Below, piece after piece: positions 1-9,255 of a stretch of 64,000 bases of DNA. The first letter of the stretch is position 1, and each line of letters opens with the position of its first letter. The notes below the pieces were generated by a model that had not been told where the DNA came from, made no database searches, and saw only the letters and a list, made by a program, of their open reading frames with translations. This DNA comes from Demequina sp. NBRC 110053 (GTDB lineage Bacteria > Actinomycetota > Actinomycetes > Actinomycetales > Demequinaceae). A program made the translations under genes and the position numbers. The DNA lies in contig NZ_BBRJ01000002.1 in assembly GCF_002090095.1 (NCBI RefSeq), forward strand, positions 547,265-611,264, given 5' to 3'.

Positions 1-504
1 GCTCCTCGGAGACCGTGACGTCGAACGTCGTCGAGATCGACGTGTCCGCGTCGTAGGTCACGGTGAGCGTCACGTCACCAGCGGCCGACGAGTCGAAGCC
101 GGTGACCGTGAACTCGTCATCGGTGAGCACCGTGGTCTCGCTGTCGGTCCACGTCGCCGTGACCTCCAGACCAGCCAGATCCAGGTCCTCGCCCACCAGG
201 TACTCCGTCGTGGTCGGCAACTGCGTGACCTCGATCGACTCCACCGTGGCAGGCTCCTCGGAGACCGTGACGTCGAACGTCGTCGAGATCGACGTGTCCG
301 CGTCGTAGGTCACGGTGAGCGTCACGTCACCAGCGGCCGACGAGTCGAAGCCGGTGACCGTGAACTCGTCATCGGCCAGCACCGTGGTCGCGCTGTCGGT
401 CCACGTCGCCGTGACCTCCAGACCAGCCAGATCCAGGTCCTCGCCCACCAGGTACTCCGTCGTGGTCGGCAACTGCGTGACCTCGATCGACTCCACCACG
501 GGGT
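1..504 (-). repeat. Tandem 252-bp repeat encoding 84-residue Ig-like modules
   Basis: Two direct copies, 1-252 and 253-504, differ at only a few bases and keep the reading frame (252 = 84 codons). Each encodes one bacterial Ig-like module beginning VESIEVTQLP and ending VTVSEEP. More diverged copies lie at about 930-1175 and 1580-1815. Near-identity at DNA level suggests recent duplication or gene conversion, and copy number could vary between strains. The window edge cuts the array, so the total is unknown. Confidence 0.9.
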
Positions 505-3500
505 CCTCGGTCGACGAGGGCGCTCCGACGTAGAGCACGTCGAGGTTGACGTTGCCGTCGTCGCCCGACTCGTAGCTCAACCGGATGGTGTTGGCACCAG
601 CATTGAGGTCGATGTCACGGGTGACGGTCCCCCACTGGTTCCATGCCCCGGTCCTGGGGAGCTCCCACGCCGCGCGATCCTGGTCGTTGACGAACAGGCT
701 CACGGTCTTGCCGCCATCGAACGGGTTGGGACCGTTCGCGTAGCGGACCGTCACAGGGTAGGTGCCCGTCTCGTCGACGGTGACCTCGAACGACACGCCC
801 GCGCCGACATCCTCGATGCCGTCCACGAACCCCGAGCCGGAGTATCCCGCGTGCTCGGTGTCGGTATCTGCGGATCCGAGCAGCGTCGCTTCCTCCGCCT
901 CGTACCAGTCGCTCTCGTCGTAGACCTTGACAGCGAACGTCGTCGAGATCGACGTGTCCTCGTCGTAGGTCACCGTGAGCGTCTGGTCGCCGGCGGTCGA
1001 CGAATCGAACCCGGTCACCGTGTACACGTCATCAGGCAGAACCGAGATCTCGCTGTCGGACCACGTCGCCGTGACCTCCAGACCAGCCAGATCCAGGCCG
1101 CTTCCCGTCCGGTAGTCGGTCCGCGACGGAAGCTCCGTCACCTCGATCGACTCGACGAGGACGTCCTCGTCCGGGAGGCTGCCGACGTAGAGCGTGTCGA
1201 AGTTGACGTTGCCGTCATCGCCCGACTCGAAGCTCAGCTCGACCGTGTTGGCACCGGCGTCGAACTCGATGTCAGTGGCGATGGTGGCCCACCGGTTCCA
1301 GGCGCCGGTCCTCGGGAACAGCAGGTCCCCGCGGTCCTCGCCGTTGACGAAGAGAGTCACCGTCTTGTCGCCGTCGAACGGGTTGGGCCCGTTCGCATAG
1401 CGCACCTTCACCGGGTAGGTCCCCGCCTCATCGGCGGTGACCGTGACGGTCGTTGACGAGCCCTCGTTCCAGGTGCCGCCCACGTAGCCGGCTCCCGAGT
1501 ACCCCGTGTGCTCCGTGTCGATGAACGCGCCGTTCTCCAGCACGCCCTCCTCCAGCTCGAACCAGTCGGATGCCTCGTAGACCGTGACGTCGAACGTGGT
1601 CGTGATCGACGTGTCCGCGTCGTAGGTGACCGTCAGAGTCACGTCACCGGCGGCCGACGAGTCGAAGCCGGTCACGGTGTACTCGTCCGCGTCCAGCACG
1701 GTCGTGGCGCCGTTGGCGCCCGACGCCCGAACCACCAGGCCATCGAGGATCAGATCACCGCCGACCAGGTAGTCGGTCGTGGCCGGAAGCTGCGTCACCT
1801 CGATCGACTCCACGTCGATGTCGGGGGTCTCGAGCTCCTTGATCTGGATGTCCCGGAAGGACACGGTCTCGTTCGCACCATGGTTCTGGATGCCCACGAA
1901 GCCCTGCGAGAGGTCCCGCGCTGGATCGGTGCTCGTGAAGTCGTTCACGAGGGTGCCGTTGAGGTAGACCTTGATGGTCTCGCCCTGCACCACGATCTCG
2001 TAGGCGTTCCACTGGCCCACCGGGTTGAGCGACTGCTCGACCGCGGCCGCGTCGGCGCCCTGGAACGTGTAGATCGCGCCCGTGGTGCGATCCGGCGCGT
2101 CCGTGGCGTCGATCTGGATCTCGTAGCCCTGGTTGATCGCGATGTTCGGATCGGTTCCGGGGTTGGGGAAGCCCACGAACACGCCTGCGTTGTGGTCCGC
2201 CACCAGCTTCCAGTCGAGCGTGAGGCTGTAGTCCTCGAACTGCTGCTCCTCGTACCACAGGAGGCCCAGGCCGCCAGAGGTCATCAGCGTGCAGTCCGCG
2301 GGACGTCCGAAGGAACCCGCTCCCGCGTGCCTCCACGCATCGAAGCTCGCGAGCGTGCCGTCGAACAGCGACGTGTATCCCTCGTCGGGCTCGACCGCCG
2401 AGCAAATGTCGAGGGTGTCGCCCACCGACAGAGCGTCGATGTTGACGTTGCCGTCATCGCCCTCGTCGTAGCGGACCGTCACGGAGTTGACGCCTGCATC
2501 GAGCTGCACGTCTCGGCTCGCCGTCGTCCAGGTCTTCCAGTCGGGGAGTCCGGCCAGGGCCCACGGCCCCACCTTCTCGCCGTTGACGTAGAGCGACATG
2601 TCCTTGACGCCCGCGAAGGGGTTGGGGCCGTTCGCGTAGCGCAGGTTGATCGGGTACGTGCCGGCCTCGTCGACGGTGGCCGTGAAGGTCACGCCTGCGC
2701 CGACCTCCTGGATGGCGTCCACGAATCCGGTGCCCGAGTAGCCGCTGTGCTCGGTGTCGACGCCGGCGGTGCCGAGCAGAGCCGACTCCTCGGCCTCGTA
2801 CCAGCCGGTGTCCGGCGGCGCGACATACCCCGGAAGCGAGTTCAGCGTGTACCACGCCTCGGTGCTCCACAGCTCCTTGTCCGTCGCGGACTCGAAGGGA
2901 CGCGGAGAGCGCACGTAGACCACGTGACCAGGCTCGAGGCCCTCGACCGCCACGGTCACGGTGGTGCCGTCCTCGGACACGGTGGCGTCCGTGACGAACA
3001 GCGTCTCCTCGCCGATCTTGGGACCGCCGTACTGGGCGGTCGGAGCGTAGCTCCACTGCTTGAAGGTGTACGCGTCCGCGATGTTCGTCGCGGTCTCCTC
3101 GGAGATGGGCTCCGTGTACTCGATCTCGAAGCCGCCCTCGATGACGCGCATCTCCTTCATGTCGAAGGTGTCTTCGCTCAGGGGAGAGAGCTTCTGCAGT
3201 CCATAGCGCAGCTTGCCGGACTCGCCCCAGTTGCCACCCTCGCCGGTGCCGCCGATGTACAGCGAGCCGTCCGGGCCGTAGATGACGCGGTTGACGCCCA
3301 CCTCGAGGCCCGCGGTGTGACGGAAGGCAGCGCCCTGGTACTCGCCGTCGACCTCCTCGAGGAACGTGCGCTGCACGCCCCCGTAGGTCACGTCGCCGAA
3401 CAGCATCTGCCCCGCGAAGTCGCCTTCCTCGACGAGCACAGGCGTGCTCGGCGAGTTGCCGATCTCGTTCTGCGGCAGCCACAGGGCCGGAGGCGTGACG

Positions 3501-4861
3501 GGGTTCGAGTCGAACGGTCCGGCCGGGTTCGTGTAGTGGTTGAAGAACCTGTCCTGCTTGACGTGAACGAGCTTCGAGCTCGGCAGCCATGCGCCCTGGT
3601 TGTCCATCGCGAAGATCTCGCCGTCGGGACCGAAGCTGATGCCGTTCGGCGTGCGCAGACCGCCCGCCACGTACGTCAGCTCGCCGGTCTCACGGTCGAT
3701 CGCGATGGTGGTGCCGCGGTTCTCAGCAGGCTGCGGGTTGGTGGTCGCGCCGCCGTTGTTGATCGCGACCGACAGGTTGACGTAGAAGTTCTCGTCATCG
3801 TGGATGAGGCCGAAGGCGAACTCGTGGAAGTTGCCGCCGTCGGGCCACTCCGCGAGCGTGGTGTGCACGTCGTAGAAGCCGTCGCCGTCGGGGTCGGTCA
3901 GCTCGGTGAGCTGGTGACGCTCGGAGACGAAGATCGAATCGCCGATGACGTCGACGCCCATGGGGTTGAGCAGGTCGGTCGCGACCTTGGTCGCCGTGAC
4001 GTCCTCAGGACCGTCCGCCTCGACTGCCCCCTCGACCAGGAAGACCTCGCCGGGCTCGGCGTCGGGGACCCAGCCCCCGGCGCTCACGGATCCGGTGGTG
4101 CTCACCAGTAGGTCGCCCTCGTCGTTGAACACCATGCCGGAGACCTTGGGCTCGAAGCCGTCGGGCCGGATGTCGACCAGTTCGTAGTTGGGGTTGACCG
4201 AGTCGAGGCGGAGGCCGTCGCCCGCCGTGTCGGTCGCACCCTCGCAGTACTTGAGGCCCGGTGCGGTCACGCGCACCACGCCCGCCTCGGTGCCAAGCGC
4301 GCTGAGCGGGATCGACTCGAAGCCCGTGGTGCCCGGGGGACTCCACTCGAGCAGCAGCCGCTGACCGCCGCCCTGCTCGAAGAACTCCACGAAGAGGTCG
4401 TGGTCGCCTGCAGTGAGCGACACGGTGCCGTCCACGCTCTCGGTCCCGTGGAGCCCGTCATTGTCGATGACCTGCGCCCCGTCGATGTGCAGAGCCGAAC
4501 CGTCGTCGCTCGTGAGACGGAAGTCGTAGTCGCCGTCGGAGGGAACGGTCAGCTTCGCCGTCACGTGCGTCACGAAGTCATCCGAGCCGCCGAAGTCCGC
4601 CTCGGACTCCAGGTCGATCTCGGTGATGAGCCGGTCGACGTTGGGCGTCTGCCCGGACTTGAGCGTGCACAGCTGGCTCATGCCGGGAGGCATGTGGTAC
4701 GTGCGCATCGTGGCGCCCGGCTCGTACGCCGTGTCAGCCGCAGCCGGGATGAGGCCCGCTCCTGCGACCAGGACGCCGGCGATGAGACCAGCTCCCACGG
4801 TTCGTGGCCTCGCAGCCGGACGCGAGTGGCGCCGGCTGCCGAGAGCGATGGTTGGGGGCAT
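1..4861 (-). CDS. Giant secreted multidomain carbohydrate-active protein (3' end outside window)
   Basis: The reading frame stays open from an ATG at 4861 to the window edge, giving 1620 residues with the C-terminus missing. AGAGGAG lies 5-6 nt before the ATG. A basic N-terminus and hydrophobic stretch (residues 21-40, then AAA) look like a Sec signal peptide. In order: PA14 domain (about 75-190, with LTSDDGS and LHIDG), a glucose/sorbosone-dehydrogenase-type propeller (about 215-620, with PNGISFGPDG), a CBM35/6-like module (about 687-815), a DUF1080 domain (about 828-1010, starting GYTSLFDGT), then alternating bacterial Ig-like and CBM modules (about 1015-1620). DUF1080 members include 3-keto-disaccharide hydrolases, and GSDH propellers bind PQQ. 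An extracellular enzyme that oxidises and then cleaves a glycoside is therefore inferred, not shown. The last two Ig modules are near-identical 84-residue copies. The neighbouring ROK regulator and sugar importer fit a sugar role. Confidence 0.85.
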   Translation of the reverse strand, partial: MPPTIALGSRRHSRPAARPRTVGAGLIAGVLVAGAGLIPAAADTAYEPGATMRTYHMPPGMSQLCTLKSGQTPNVDRLITEIDLESEADFGGSDDFVTHVTAKLTVPSDGDYDFRLTSDDGSALHIDGAQVIDNDGLHGTESVDGTVSLTAGDHDLFVEFFEQGGGQRLLLEWSPPGTTGFESIPLSALGTEAGVVRVTAPGLKYCEGATDTAGDGLRLDSVNPNYELVDIRPDGFEPKVSGMVFNDEGDLLVSTTGSVSAGGWVPDAEPGEVFLVEGAVEADGPEDVTATKVATDLLNPMGVDVIGDSIFVSERHQLTELTDPDGDGFYDVHTTLAEWPDGGNFHEFAFGLIHDDENFYVNLSVAINNGGATTNPQPAENRGTTIAIDRETGELTYVAGGLRTPNGISFGPDGEIFAMDNQGAWLPSSKLVHVKQDRFFNHYTNPAGPFDSNPVTPPALWLPQNEIGNSPSTPVLVEEGDFAGQMLFGDVTYGGVQRTFLEEVDGEYQGAAFRHTAGLEVGVNRVIYGPDGSLYIGGTGEGGNWGESGKLRYGLQKLSPLSEDTFDMKEMRVIEGGFEIEYTEPISEETATNIADAYTFKQWSYAPTAQYGGPKIGEETLFVTDATVSEDGTTVTVAVEGLEPGHVVYVRSPRPFESATDKELWSTEAWYTLNSLPGYVAPPDTGWYEAEESALLGTAGVDTEHSGYSGTGFVDAIQEVGAGVTFTATVDEAGTYPINLRYANGPNPFAGVKDMSLYVNGEKVGPWALAGLPDWKTWTTASRDVQLDAGVNSVTVRYDEGDDGNVNIDALSVGDTLDICSAVEPDEGYTSLFDGTLASFDAWRHAGAGSFGRPADCTLMTSGGLGLLWYEEQQFEDYSLTLDWKLVADHNAGVFVGFPNPGTDPNIAINQGYEIQIDATDAPDRTTGAIYTFQGADAAAVEQSLNPVGQWNAYEIVVQGETIKVYLNGTLVNDFTSTDPARDLSQGFVGIQNHGANETVSFRDIQIKELETPDIDVESIEVTQLPATTDYLVGGDLILDGLVVRASGANGATTVLDADEYTVTGFDSSAAGDVTLTVTYDADTSITTTFDVTVYEASDWFELEEGVLENGAFIDTEHTGYSGAGYVGGTWNEGSSTTVTVTADEAGTYPVKVRYANGPNPFDGDKTVTLFVNGEDRGDLLFPRTGAWNRWATIATDIEFDAGANTVELSFESGDDGNVNFDTLYVGSLPDEDVLVESIEVTELPSRTDYRTGSGLDLAGLEVTATWSDSEISVLPDDVYTVTGFDSSTAGDQTLTVTYDEDTSISTTFAVKVYDESDWYEAEEATLLGSADTDTEHAGYSGSGFVDGIEDVGAGVSFEVTVDETGTYPVTVRYANGPNPFDGGKTVSLFVNDQDRAAWELPRTGAWNQWGTVTRDIDLNAGANTIRLSYESGDDGNVNLDVLYVGAPSSTEDPVVESIEVTQLPTTTEYLVGEDLDLAGLEVTATWTDSATTVLADDEFTVTGFDSSAAGDVTLTVTYDADTSISTTFDVTVSEEPATVESIEVTQLPTTTEYLVGEDLDLAGLEVTATWTDSETTVLTDDEFTVTGFDSSAAGDVTLTVTYDADTSISTTFDVTVSEE

Positions 4862-4934
4862 CGTTGCTCCTCTGTTGTCGGGGGGAGCCGACGACTCTGC
4901 CACAGTGCCATCATCGCCAGCAGTCAACCACCCT

Positions 4935-4963
4935 ACGATAACTTCCTTTTCGCGACGTGTCTA
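4935..4963 (-). promoter_or_regulatory. Predicted promoter of the giant secreted protein gene
   Basis: On the minus strand TAGACA (4963-4958) and TATCGT (4940-4935) are separated by exactly 17 nt. They match -35 and -10 elements and would start a leader of about 65 nt that includes the AGAGGAG ribosome-binding site. The spacer contains GTCGCG, also found in palindromes further along this intergenic region, so the promoter may be covered by a regulator. Confidence 0.45.
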
Positions 4964-5548
4964 CAACTTATGCGTGCTGTTCGTCATTTTGGACTTCATG
5001 TTGGCCGGAGGGGGCGATCTCCCAGGGACAACACCGGCTGGGGTCGGCCCGCTGGGCCGCCGGAACGCGCGTTCCCAAGCGCAATCGGTCGAAACGATCT
5101 TTACGTCGCGACGCAGGTTACTTTTGCTCGATCGTCGTCGTAAGTGTGCCTGCTTCGGTGGCCTGCCGGACTCTCCGGCGCCCCGCAGGCCGCCTTATGC
5201 GACCACGCACGCGACACGCACGCCGAGCGCTGCGACGACGGAGTAGAGACGTGCGCTCGGACACAGGGCCGCGCCCGCTGCCGCTCGGTCGAGGCCGATC
5301 CGCGACGCGCATCGGCGCAAGTGACTGACAGCACCATCGCTCGCACCACCGGCGGTCGACTCACCCCGTGGTCTCCCCCACGGCCCCGTGCGCGCCCGCC
5401 GACGAGCGGCCCCAGGCCGCCTTTCGCGGCCGCCGCCCCCTCTCTGAACCCCGTCTGCGACCGCCGTTACGACGATGCCGACACAAAAGTCGCGACTTTC
5501 CGACCGTCCGGGGTCTCGCACGCGGCCTGCGACGGCTACGATCGAGGA
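4964..5548. promoter_or_regulatory. Divergent intergenic region with GTCGCGAC palindromes
   Basis: This non-coding stretch lies between the divergent secreted-protein and ROK-regulator genes, and I found no credible gene in it. It contains a relatively A+T-rich patch (about 4964-5005). It also holds two copies of the palindrome GTCGCGAC, at 5105-5112 and 5489-5496. The second is the core of a perfect 14-nt palindrome, AAAGTCGCGACTTT, at 5486-5499, about 50 nt before the ROK start. Binding by the ROK protein is a guess from position and symmetry. Confidence 0.45.
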
Positions 5549-6742
5549 ATGATCGATCCTCGCGGGCAGGAGACCCTCACCGGGTCGGCACAGTCCGAGG
5601 TCTTCCAGATTCTTCGCGACGGCCACCCGCGCACACGTTCAGAGCTCGCGACCCTCACCGGACTCGCGCGATCGACGGTGGCCGCACGGGTCGACGCACT
5701 CCTGCGCGCGGGACTCGTGCGGCCGGTCGCGGATGCGGCGTCGACTGGCGGGCGACCTTCCCGCCAGTTCGCCTTCGACGGCGGGGGCCTCGGCGTCCTC
5801 GGCGTCGATGTCGGGGCGACCCACGTGCACATCGGCCTCTCGGATCTCCGCGGGGAGATGCTGAGCGACACCGCCACCTCGCTCGCTGTCTCCGAGGGAC
5901 CCGAGTCGGTACTCGGCTGGGTCATCGACGAGGGGCGGCGCCTCCTCAAGGAGCGCGGCAACGGCGCGTTCCTGCGCGCCGTCGGCGTCGGGCTGCCCGG
6001 CCCGGTCGAGCACACCACCGGCCGACCGGTGGATCCACCGATCATGCCCGGGTGGGACCGCTTCGACGTCGCAGGCATGCTGGCTGAGGCCTTCGGCGTG
6101 CCGGTCCTCGTCGACAACGACGTCAACGTGATGGCACTCGGCGAGCGCATCAACCACTGGCCGGAGGTCGACGACCTGCTGTTCGTGAAGGTGAGCACCG
6201 GCATCGGAGCCGGCGTCATCAGCTCAGGACGGCTCCAGCGCGGCGCTCAGGGCATCGCCGGGGACATCGGCCACGTGTACGTGCCGGGCCGCGACGACGT
6301 CCAGTGCCGTTGCGGCAACGCCGGCTGCCTCGAGGCGATCGCGGCGGGGCCCGCCATCGCTGATGTCCTGCGTGCCGAGGGCTCTGAGGTCCACACGGTT
6401 CAGGACGTCGCAGCAGCGGTGACCCAGGGCGACGTCGCGGCGGTGCGCGCGGTGCGCGATGCCGGGCGCGTGCTGGGCCAGGTCCTCACCTCGTGCGTCA
6501 GCCTCGTCAACCCTGCCGTCATCGTGCTCGGCGGACCCATCGCCAATGCCGGCGACCACCTGCTCGCCGGCGCCCGCGAGGTGATCTACATGAGGTCGAC
6601 GCCGCTCGCGACGGGCAGCCTGCAGATCGTGCGTTCGCGCGGCACGGCGATGGCAGCCGTCTCGGGCGCCACGTGCATGGCGATCCAGCATGTCCTGTCG
6701 GTGGAAGGCGTCGAGGCGCTGCTGCGCGACGCGACCACCTGA
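5549..6742 (+). CDS. ROK-family transcriptional regulator
   Basis: 397 residues, the usual length for ROK repressors. An N-terminal winged helix (about 10-75, with LATLTGLARSTVAARVDALL) precedes a sugar-kinase-like domain starting GVDVGATH. The ROK zinc motif appears as CRCGNAGCLEAI (about residue 255). Such proteins repress sugar-uptake or catabolic genes and release DNA when a sugar or phosphosugar binds. The ATG at 5549 was chosen because it opens the family N-terminus. TACGAT at 5537-5542 ends 6 nt before it, so the mRNA may be leaderless. The gene is divergent from the secreted carbohydrate protein and convergent with the isomerase/oxidoreductase operon, so it probably controls this locus. 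The ligand is unknown. Confidence 0.88.
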   Translation: MIDPRGQETLTGSAQSEVFQILRDGHPRTRSELATLTGLARSTVAARVDALLRAGLVRPVADAASTGGRPSRQFAFDGGGLGVLGVDVGATHVHIGLSDLRGEMLSDTATSLAVSEGPESVLGWVIDEGRRLLKERGNGAFLRAVGVGLPGPVEHTTGRPVDPPIMPGWDRFDVAGMLAEAFGVPVLVDNDVNVMALGERINHWPEVDDLLFVKVSTGIGAGVISSGRLQRGAQGIAGDIGHVYVPGRDDVQCRCGNAGCLEAIAAGPAIADVLRAEGSEVHTVQDVAAAVTQGDVAAVRAVRDAGRVLGQVLTSCVSLVNPAVIVLGGPIANAGDHLLAGAREVIYMRSTPLATGSLQIVRSRGTAMAAVSGATCMAIQHVLSVEGVEALLRDATT

Positions 6743-6880
6743 GTGCGCCAACGGCTCTCCACCGTGAGATCCGGCGCGGCCGCTGCCGAGCGCCAACGGA
6801 CAGTCCGGGGTTCACCCGGCGAACGCCGGACGGTTGAACGCTGCCCGCGAACCTTGCGTCCGGCCCGGGAGACGCCAAAC

Positions 6881-6910
6881 GGCGCGGCCCCGCCAGAGCA
6901 GGGCCGCGCC
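6881..6910. terminator. Bidirectional hairpin terminator
   Basis: GGCGCGGCCC (6881-6890) and GGGCCGCGCC (6901-6910) form a perfect 10-bp stem with a 10-nt loop. It lies between the convergent ROK gene and the isomerase/epimerase gene. There is no long T tract, which is common in high-G+C genomes. Confidence 0.7.
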
Positions 6911-6935
6911 GCGGAGACGGAGCTGAGGTGGTGCG

Positions 6936-7937
6936 TCAGTCCTTCGAGCTGAACGCCGCATCGAACGCCGCGTCCGGCGCGTCGAAGGCAAGCCGGCGGA
7001 CGAACTCCAGCGCCTCAGGCGCCCCCACGAGGCGGTCCATGCCGGCGTCCTCCCACTCGACCGACAGCGGGCCGTCGTAGCCGATCGCATTGAGCATGCG
7101 GAATGCGTCCTCCCAGGGCACGTCGCCATGGCCGGTCGAGATGAAGTCCCAACCGCGACGCGGATCCGCCCAGGCGAGGTGCGAGGACAGCCGCCCGTTG
7201 CGGCCGTTGAGTCGCTTCTTCGTGTCCTTGCAGTGCACGTGGTAGATGCGGTCCTGGAAGTCCCACAGGAAGCTGACGGGGTCGAGGTCCTGCCAGACCA
7301 TGTGCGACGGGTCCCAGTTCAGGCCGAACGACTCCCGGTGGCCGATGGCCTCCAGCGTGCGCTTCGCCGTCCAGTAGTCGTATGCGATCTCGCTGGGGTG
7401 CACCTCGAGCGCGAAGCGCACGCCCACCTCCTCGAACACGTCGAGGATCGGGTTCCATCGGTCGGCGAAGTCCTGGTAGCCGGCCTCGACCATGTCTGCG
7501 GGCACCGGCGGGAACATCGCGAGGGTCTTCCAGATCGCCGATCCGGTGAACCCCACGACGGTCGAGACGCCGAGCTTCGCGGCCATGCGGGCGGTGTCCT
7601 TCATCGCCTCGGCCGCGCGCTGCCGCACGCCCTCGGGATCGCCATCGCCCCAGACCTCGGGACTGAGGATCTCCTGGTGCCTGCGATCGATCGGGTCGTC
7701 GCACACCGCCTGACCCGTGAGGTGGTTCGAGATCGCCACGATCGCGAGCCCGTGCCGGGCCATCAGGTCGAGTCTGCCCTGGACGTACTCGTCATCGTTC
7801 CAGCGGCTCACATCGAGGTGGTCCCCCCAGCATGCGAGCTCGAGGCCGTCGTAGCCCCAGCCCGCGGCGTGGGCCGCGACCTCGTCGAGCGGAAGGTCGG
7901 CCCACTGGCCAGTGAACAGCGAGATCTGTCGCGCCAT
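6936..7937 (-). CDS. Sugar phosphate isomerase/epimerase-like TIM-barrel protein
   Basis: 333 residues of the xylose-isomerase-like TIM-barrel family (AP_endonuc_2). The ATG at 7937 opens [12 protein letters not shown] and has AAGGAC upstream. Conserved metal-site segments are visible: [26 protein letters not shown] and LSVEWED supply the Glu, Asp and His ligands usual in this fold. Members isomerise or epimerise sugars. Some act with Gfo/Idh/MocA partners on 3-keto sugars, for example the DgpA/DgpB/DgpC C-glycoside deglycosidation system. The gene is third in a minus-strand operon after the binding lipoprotein and the oxidoreductase (40-nt gap). Its substrate cannot be read from sequence. 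Confidence 0.85.
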   Translation of the reverse strand: MARQISLFTGQWADLPLDEVAAHAAGWGYDGLELACWGDHLDVSRWNDDEYVQGRLDLMARHGLAIVAISNHLTGQAVCDDPIDRRHQEILSPEVWGDGDPEGVRQRAAEAMKDTARMAAKLGVSTVVGFTGSAIWKTLAMFPPVPADMVEAGYQDFADRWNPILDVFEEVGVRFALEVHPSEIAYDYWTAKRTLEAIGHRESFGLNWDPSHMVWQDLDPVSFLWDFQDRIYHVHCKDTKKRLNGRNGRLSSHLAWADPRRGWDFISTGHGDVPWEDAFRMLNAIGYDGPLSVEWEDAGMDRLVGAPEALEFVRRLAFDAPDAAFDAAFSSKD

Positions 7938-7977
7938 TGCTGCAGTCCTTGTCTCTTGATTGTCTACGTCAGTGATG

Positions 7978-9144
7978 TCACGCGGCCGTCGAGGTCCACG
8001 CGCTCGCGTTGCCAGCGCTGCGCTCGACGGCGTCGAGCACACGCTGAACCTGGTAGCCATCGTCGAACGAGGGCGTGGGCTGCACACCCGCGGCGATGGC
8101 CTCGGCCAGATCCTTGACCTGGTGCGAGAACCCGTGCTCGTATCCGAGCATATGACCCGGTGGCCACCAGACGTCCAGGTACGGGTGACCGGCCTCGGTC
8201 ACGTAGATGCGCTTGAAGCCCTGCTCCGTCGACTCCTCGGTGGCGTCGTAGAACTGAATAGCGTTCATGTCCTCGAGGTCGAAGAGGATCGCTCCCTTGT
8301 CGCCGGCGACCTCGACGCGCAGGGCGTTCTTGCGTCCGGTGGCGAAGCGGGTCGCCTCGAACACGCCGAGCGCGCCCGAGTCGAAGCGGCCGTGGAAGGA
8401 GGCGTAGTCGTCGACGGTGACCGGTCCGCGCTCCGCGCCCGCGGTGCCGGACAGTCCGTGTCCGTCCTGGAGCACCGGACGGTCCTTCACGAAGGTCTCC
8501 AGCACGCCGGAGACGTCGGAGATGGACGAGCCCGTGATGAACTGCGCCATGTCGATCGCGTGAGCGCCGATGTCGCCGAGCGCGCCGGATCCGGCCTTGG
8601 CCTTGTCCATGCGCCACGTGAGCGGCGCCTCGGGGTCGGCGAGCCAGTCCTGGAGGTACTGAGCGCGCACCTGGCGAACGGTGCCGACGGCGCCGCGGGC
8701 GACGAGGTCGCGGGCGAAGCTCGCAGCCGGCACTCGACGGTAGGTGAAGCCCACCATGGCGAGGGCGCCGCCGGGCGCTGACGCCGCAGCCTCGGCCATC
8801 GCACGGGCCTCATCCACGGTGTTGGCGAGCGGCTTCTCGCACAGCACGTGCTTGCCGGCCGCGAGTGCTGCGATGGCCATGTCGTGGTGCAGGTGGCCAG
8901 GGGTGACGATGTCGATGACGTCGATGTCATCGCGGGCCAGCACGGCCTCGAAGTCTTCGGATGCCTCAGCCCAACCCCACTTCTGGGCGAGGGCGGCGTT
9001 CTTGGCTGCGTCGCGGCCGACCATCACGGCCATCTCGACGGGGGCGGGGAGGTCGAAGAACCGGGGAGCGGTCCTCCACCCCTGGGAGTGTGCGGCGCCC
9101 ATGAATCCGTTCCCGATCATGGCGACGCGCAGCGGCGCTGGCAT
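7978..9144 (-). CDS. Gfo/Idh/MocA-family NAD(P)-dependent oxidoreductase
   Basis: 388 residues. The N-terminal Rossmann fold starts [18 protein letters not shown] (GxGxxG-type), and CEKPLANT is the hallmark EKP catalytic segment at about residue 100. The C-terminal half is the family's alpha/beta domain. Members oxidise or reduce sugars, inositols and their keto forms. The gene sits between the sugar-binding lipoprotein and the TIM-barrel isomerase, so imported sugar is probably oxidised or reduced here in the cytoplasm. An inositol or 3-keto-sugar substrate is a reasonable hypothesis. The ATG at 9144 lies directly before the Rossmann fold and its ribosome-binding site is weak. Confidence 0.88.
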   Translation of the reverse strand: MPAPLRVAMIGNGFMGAAHSQGWRTAPRFFDLPAPVEMAVMVGRDAAKNAALAQKWGWAEASEDFEAVLARDDIDVIDIVTPGHLHHDMAIAALAAGKHVLCEKPLANTVDEARAMAEAAASAPGGALAMVGFTYRRVPAASFARDLVARGAVGTVRQVRAQYLQDWLADPEAPLTWRMDKAKAGSGALGDIGAHAIDMAQFITGSSISDVSGVLETFVKDRPVLQDGHGLSGTAGAERGPVTVDDYASFHGRFDSGALGVFEATRFATGRKNALRVEVAGDKGAILFDLEDMNAIQFYDATEESTEQGFKRIYVTEAGHPYLDVWWPPGHMLGYEHGFSHQVKDLAEAIAAGVQPTPSFDDGYQVQRVLDAVERSAGNASAWTSTAA

Positions 9145-9212
9145 CTAGGTCTCGCTTTCTCAACTATGGTGCGGCGGCAGTCGATGTGACTGGGCCCGTG
9201 TGACAAGGCCGA

Positions 9213-9246
9213 TGTGGCGGCCGCCCCCGAGAGGGCGACCGCCACA
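9213..9246 (-). terminator. Intercistronic hairpin after the binding-protein gene
   Basis: Two 14-nt arms (9213-9226 and 9233-9246) pair with a single mismatch across a 6-nt loop. The structure begins about 10 nt after the stop codon of the binding-protein gene and precedes the oxidoreductase gene. Hairpins here are common in importer operons, where they stabilise the abundant binding-protein mRNA and reduce downstream read-through. Partial termination is inferred. Confidence 0.6.
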
Positions 9247-9255
9247 CCGTTGACG

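Noticed and set aside
1-504. CRISPR-like or IS-type repeat
   Set aside because: The repeats are long, adjacent without spacers, and translate as Ig modules in the frame of the gene.
1508-4111. An 867-codon plus-strand open frame
   Set aside because: It is antisense to the secreted multidomain gene, is Arg/Val/Asp-rich as expected of a shadow frame in G+C-rich DNA, and has no family-like segment.
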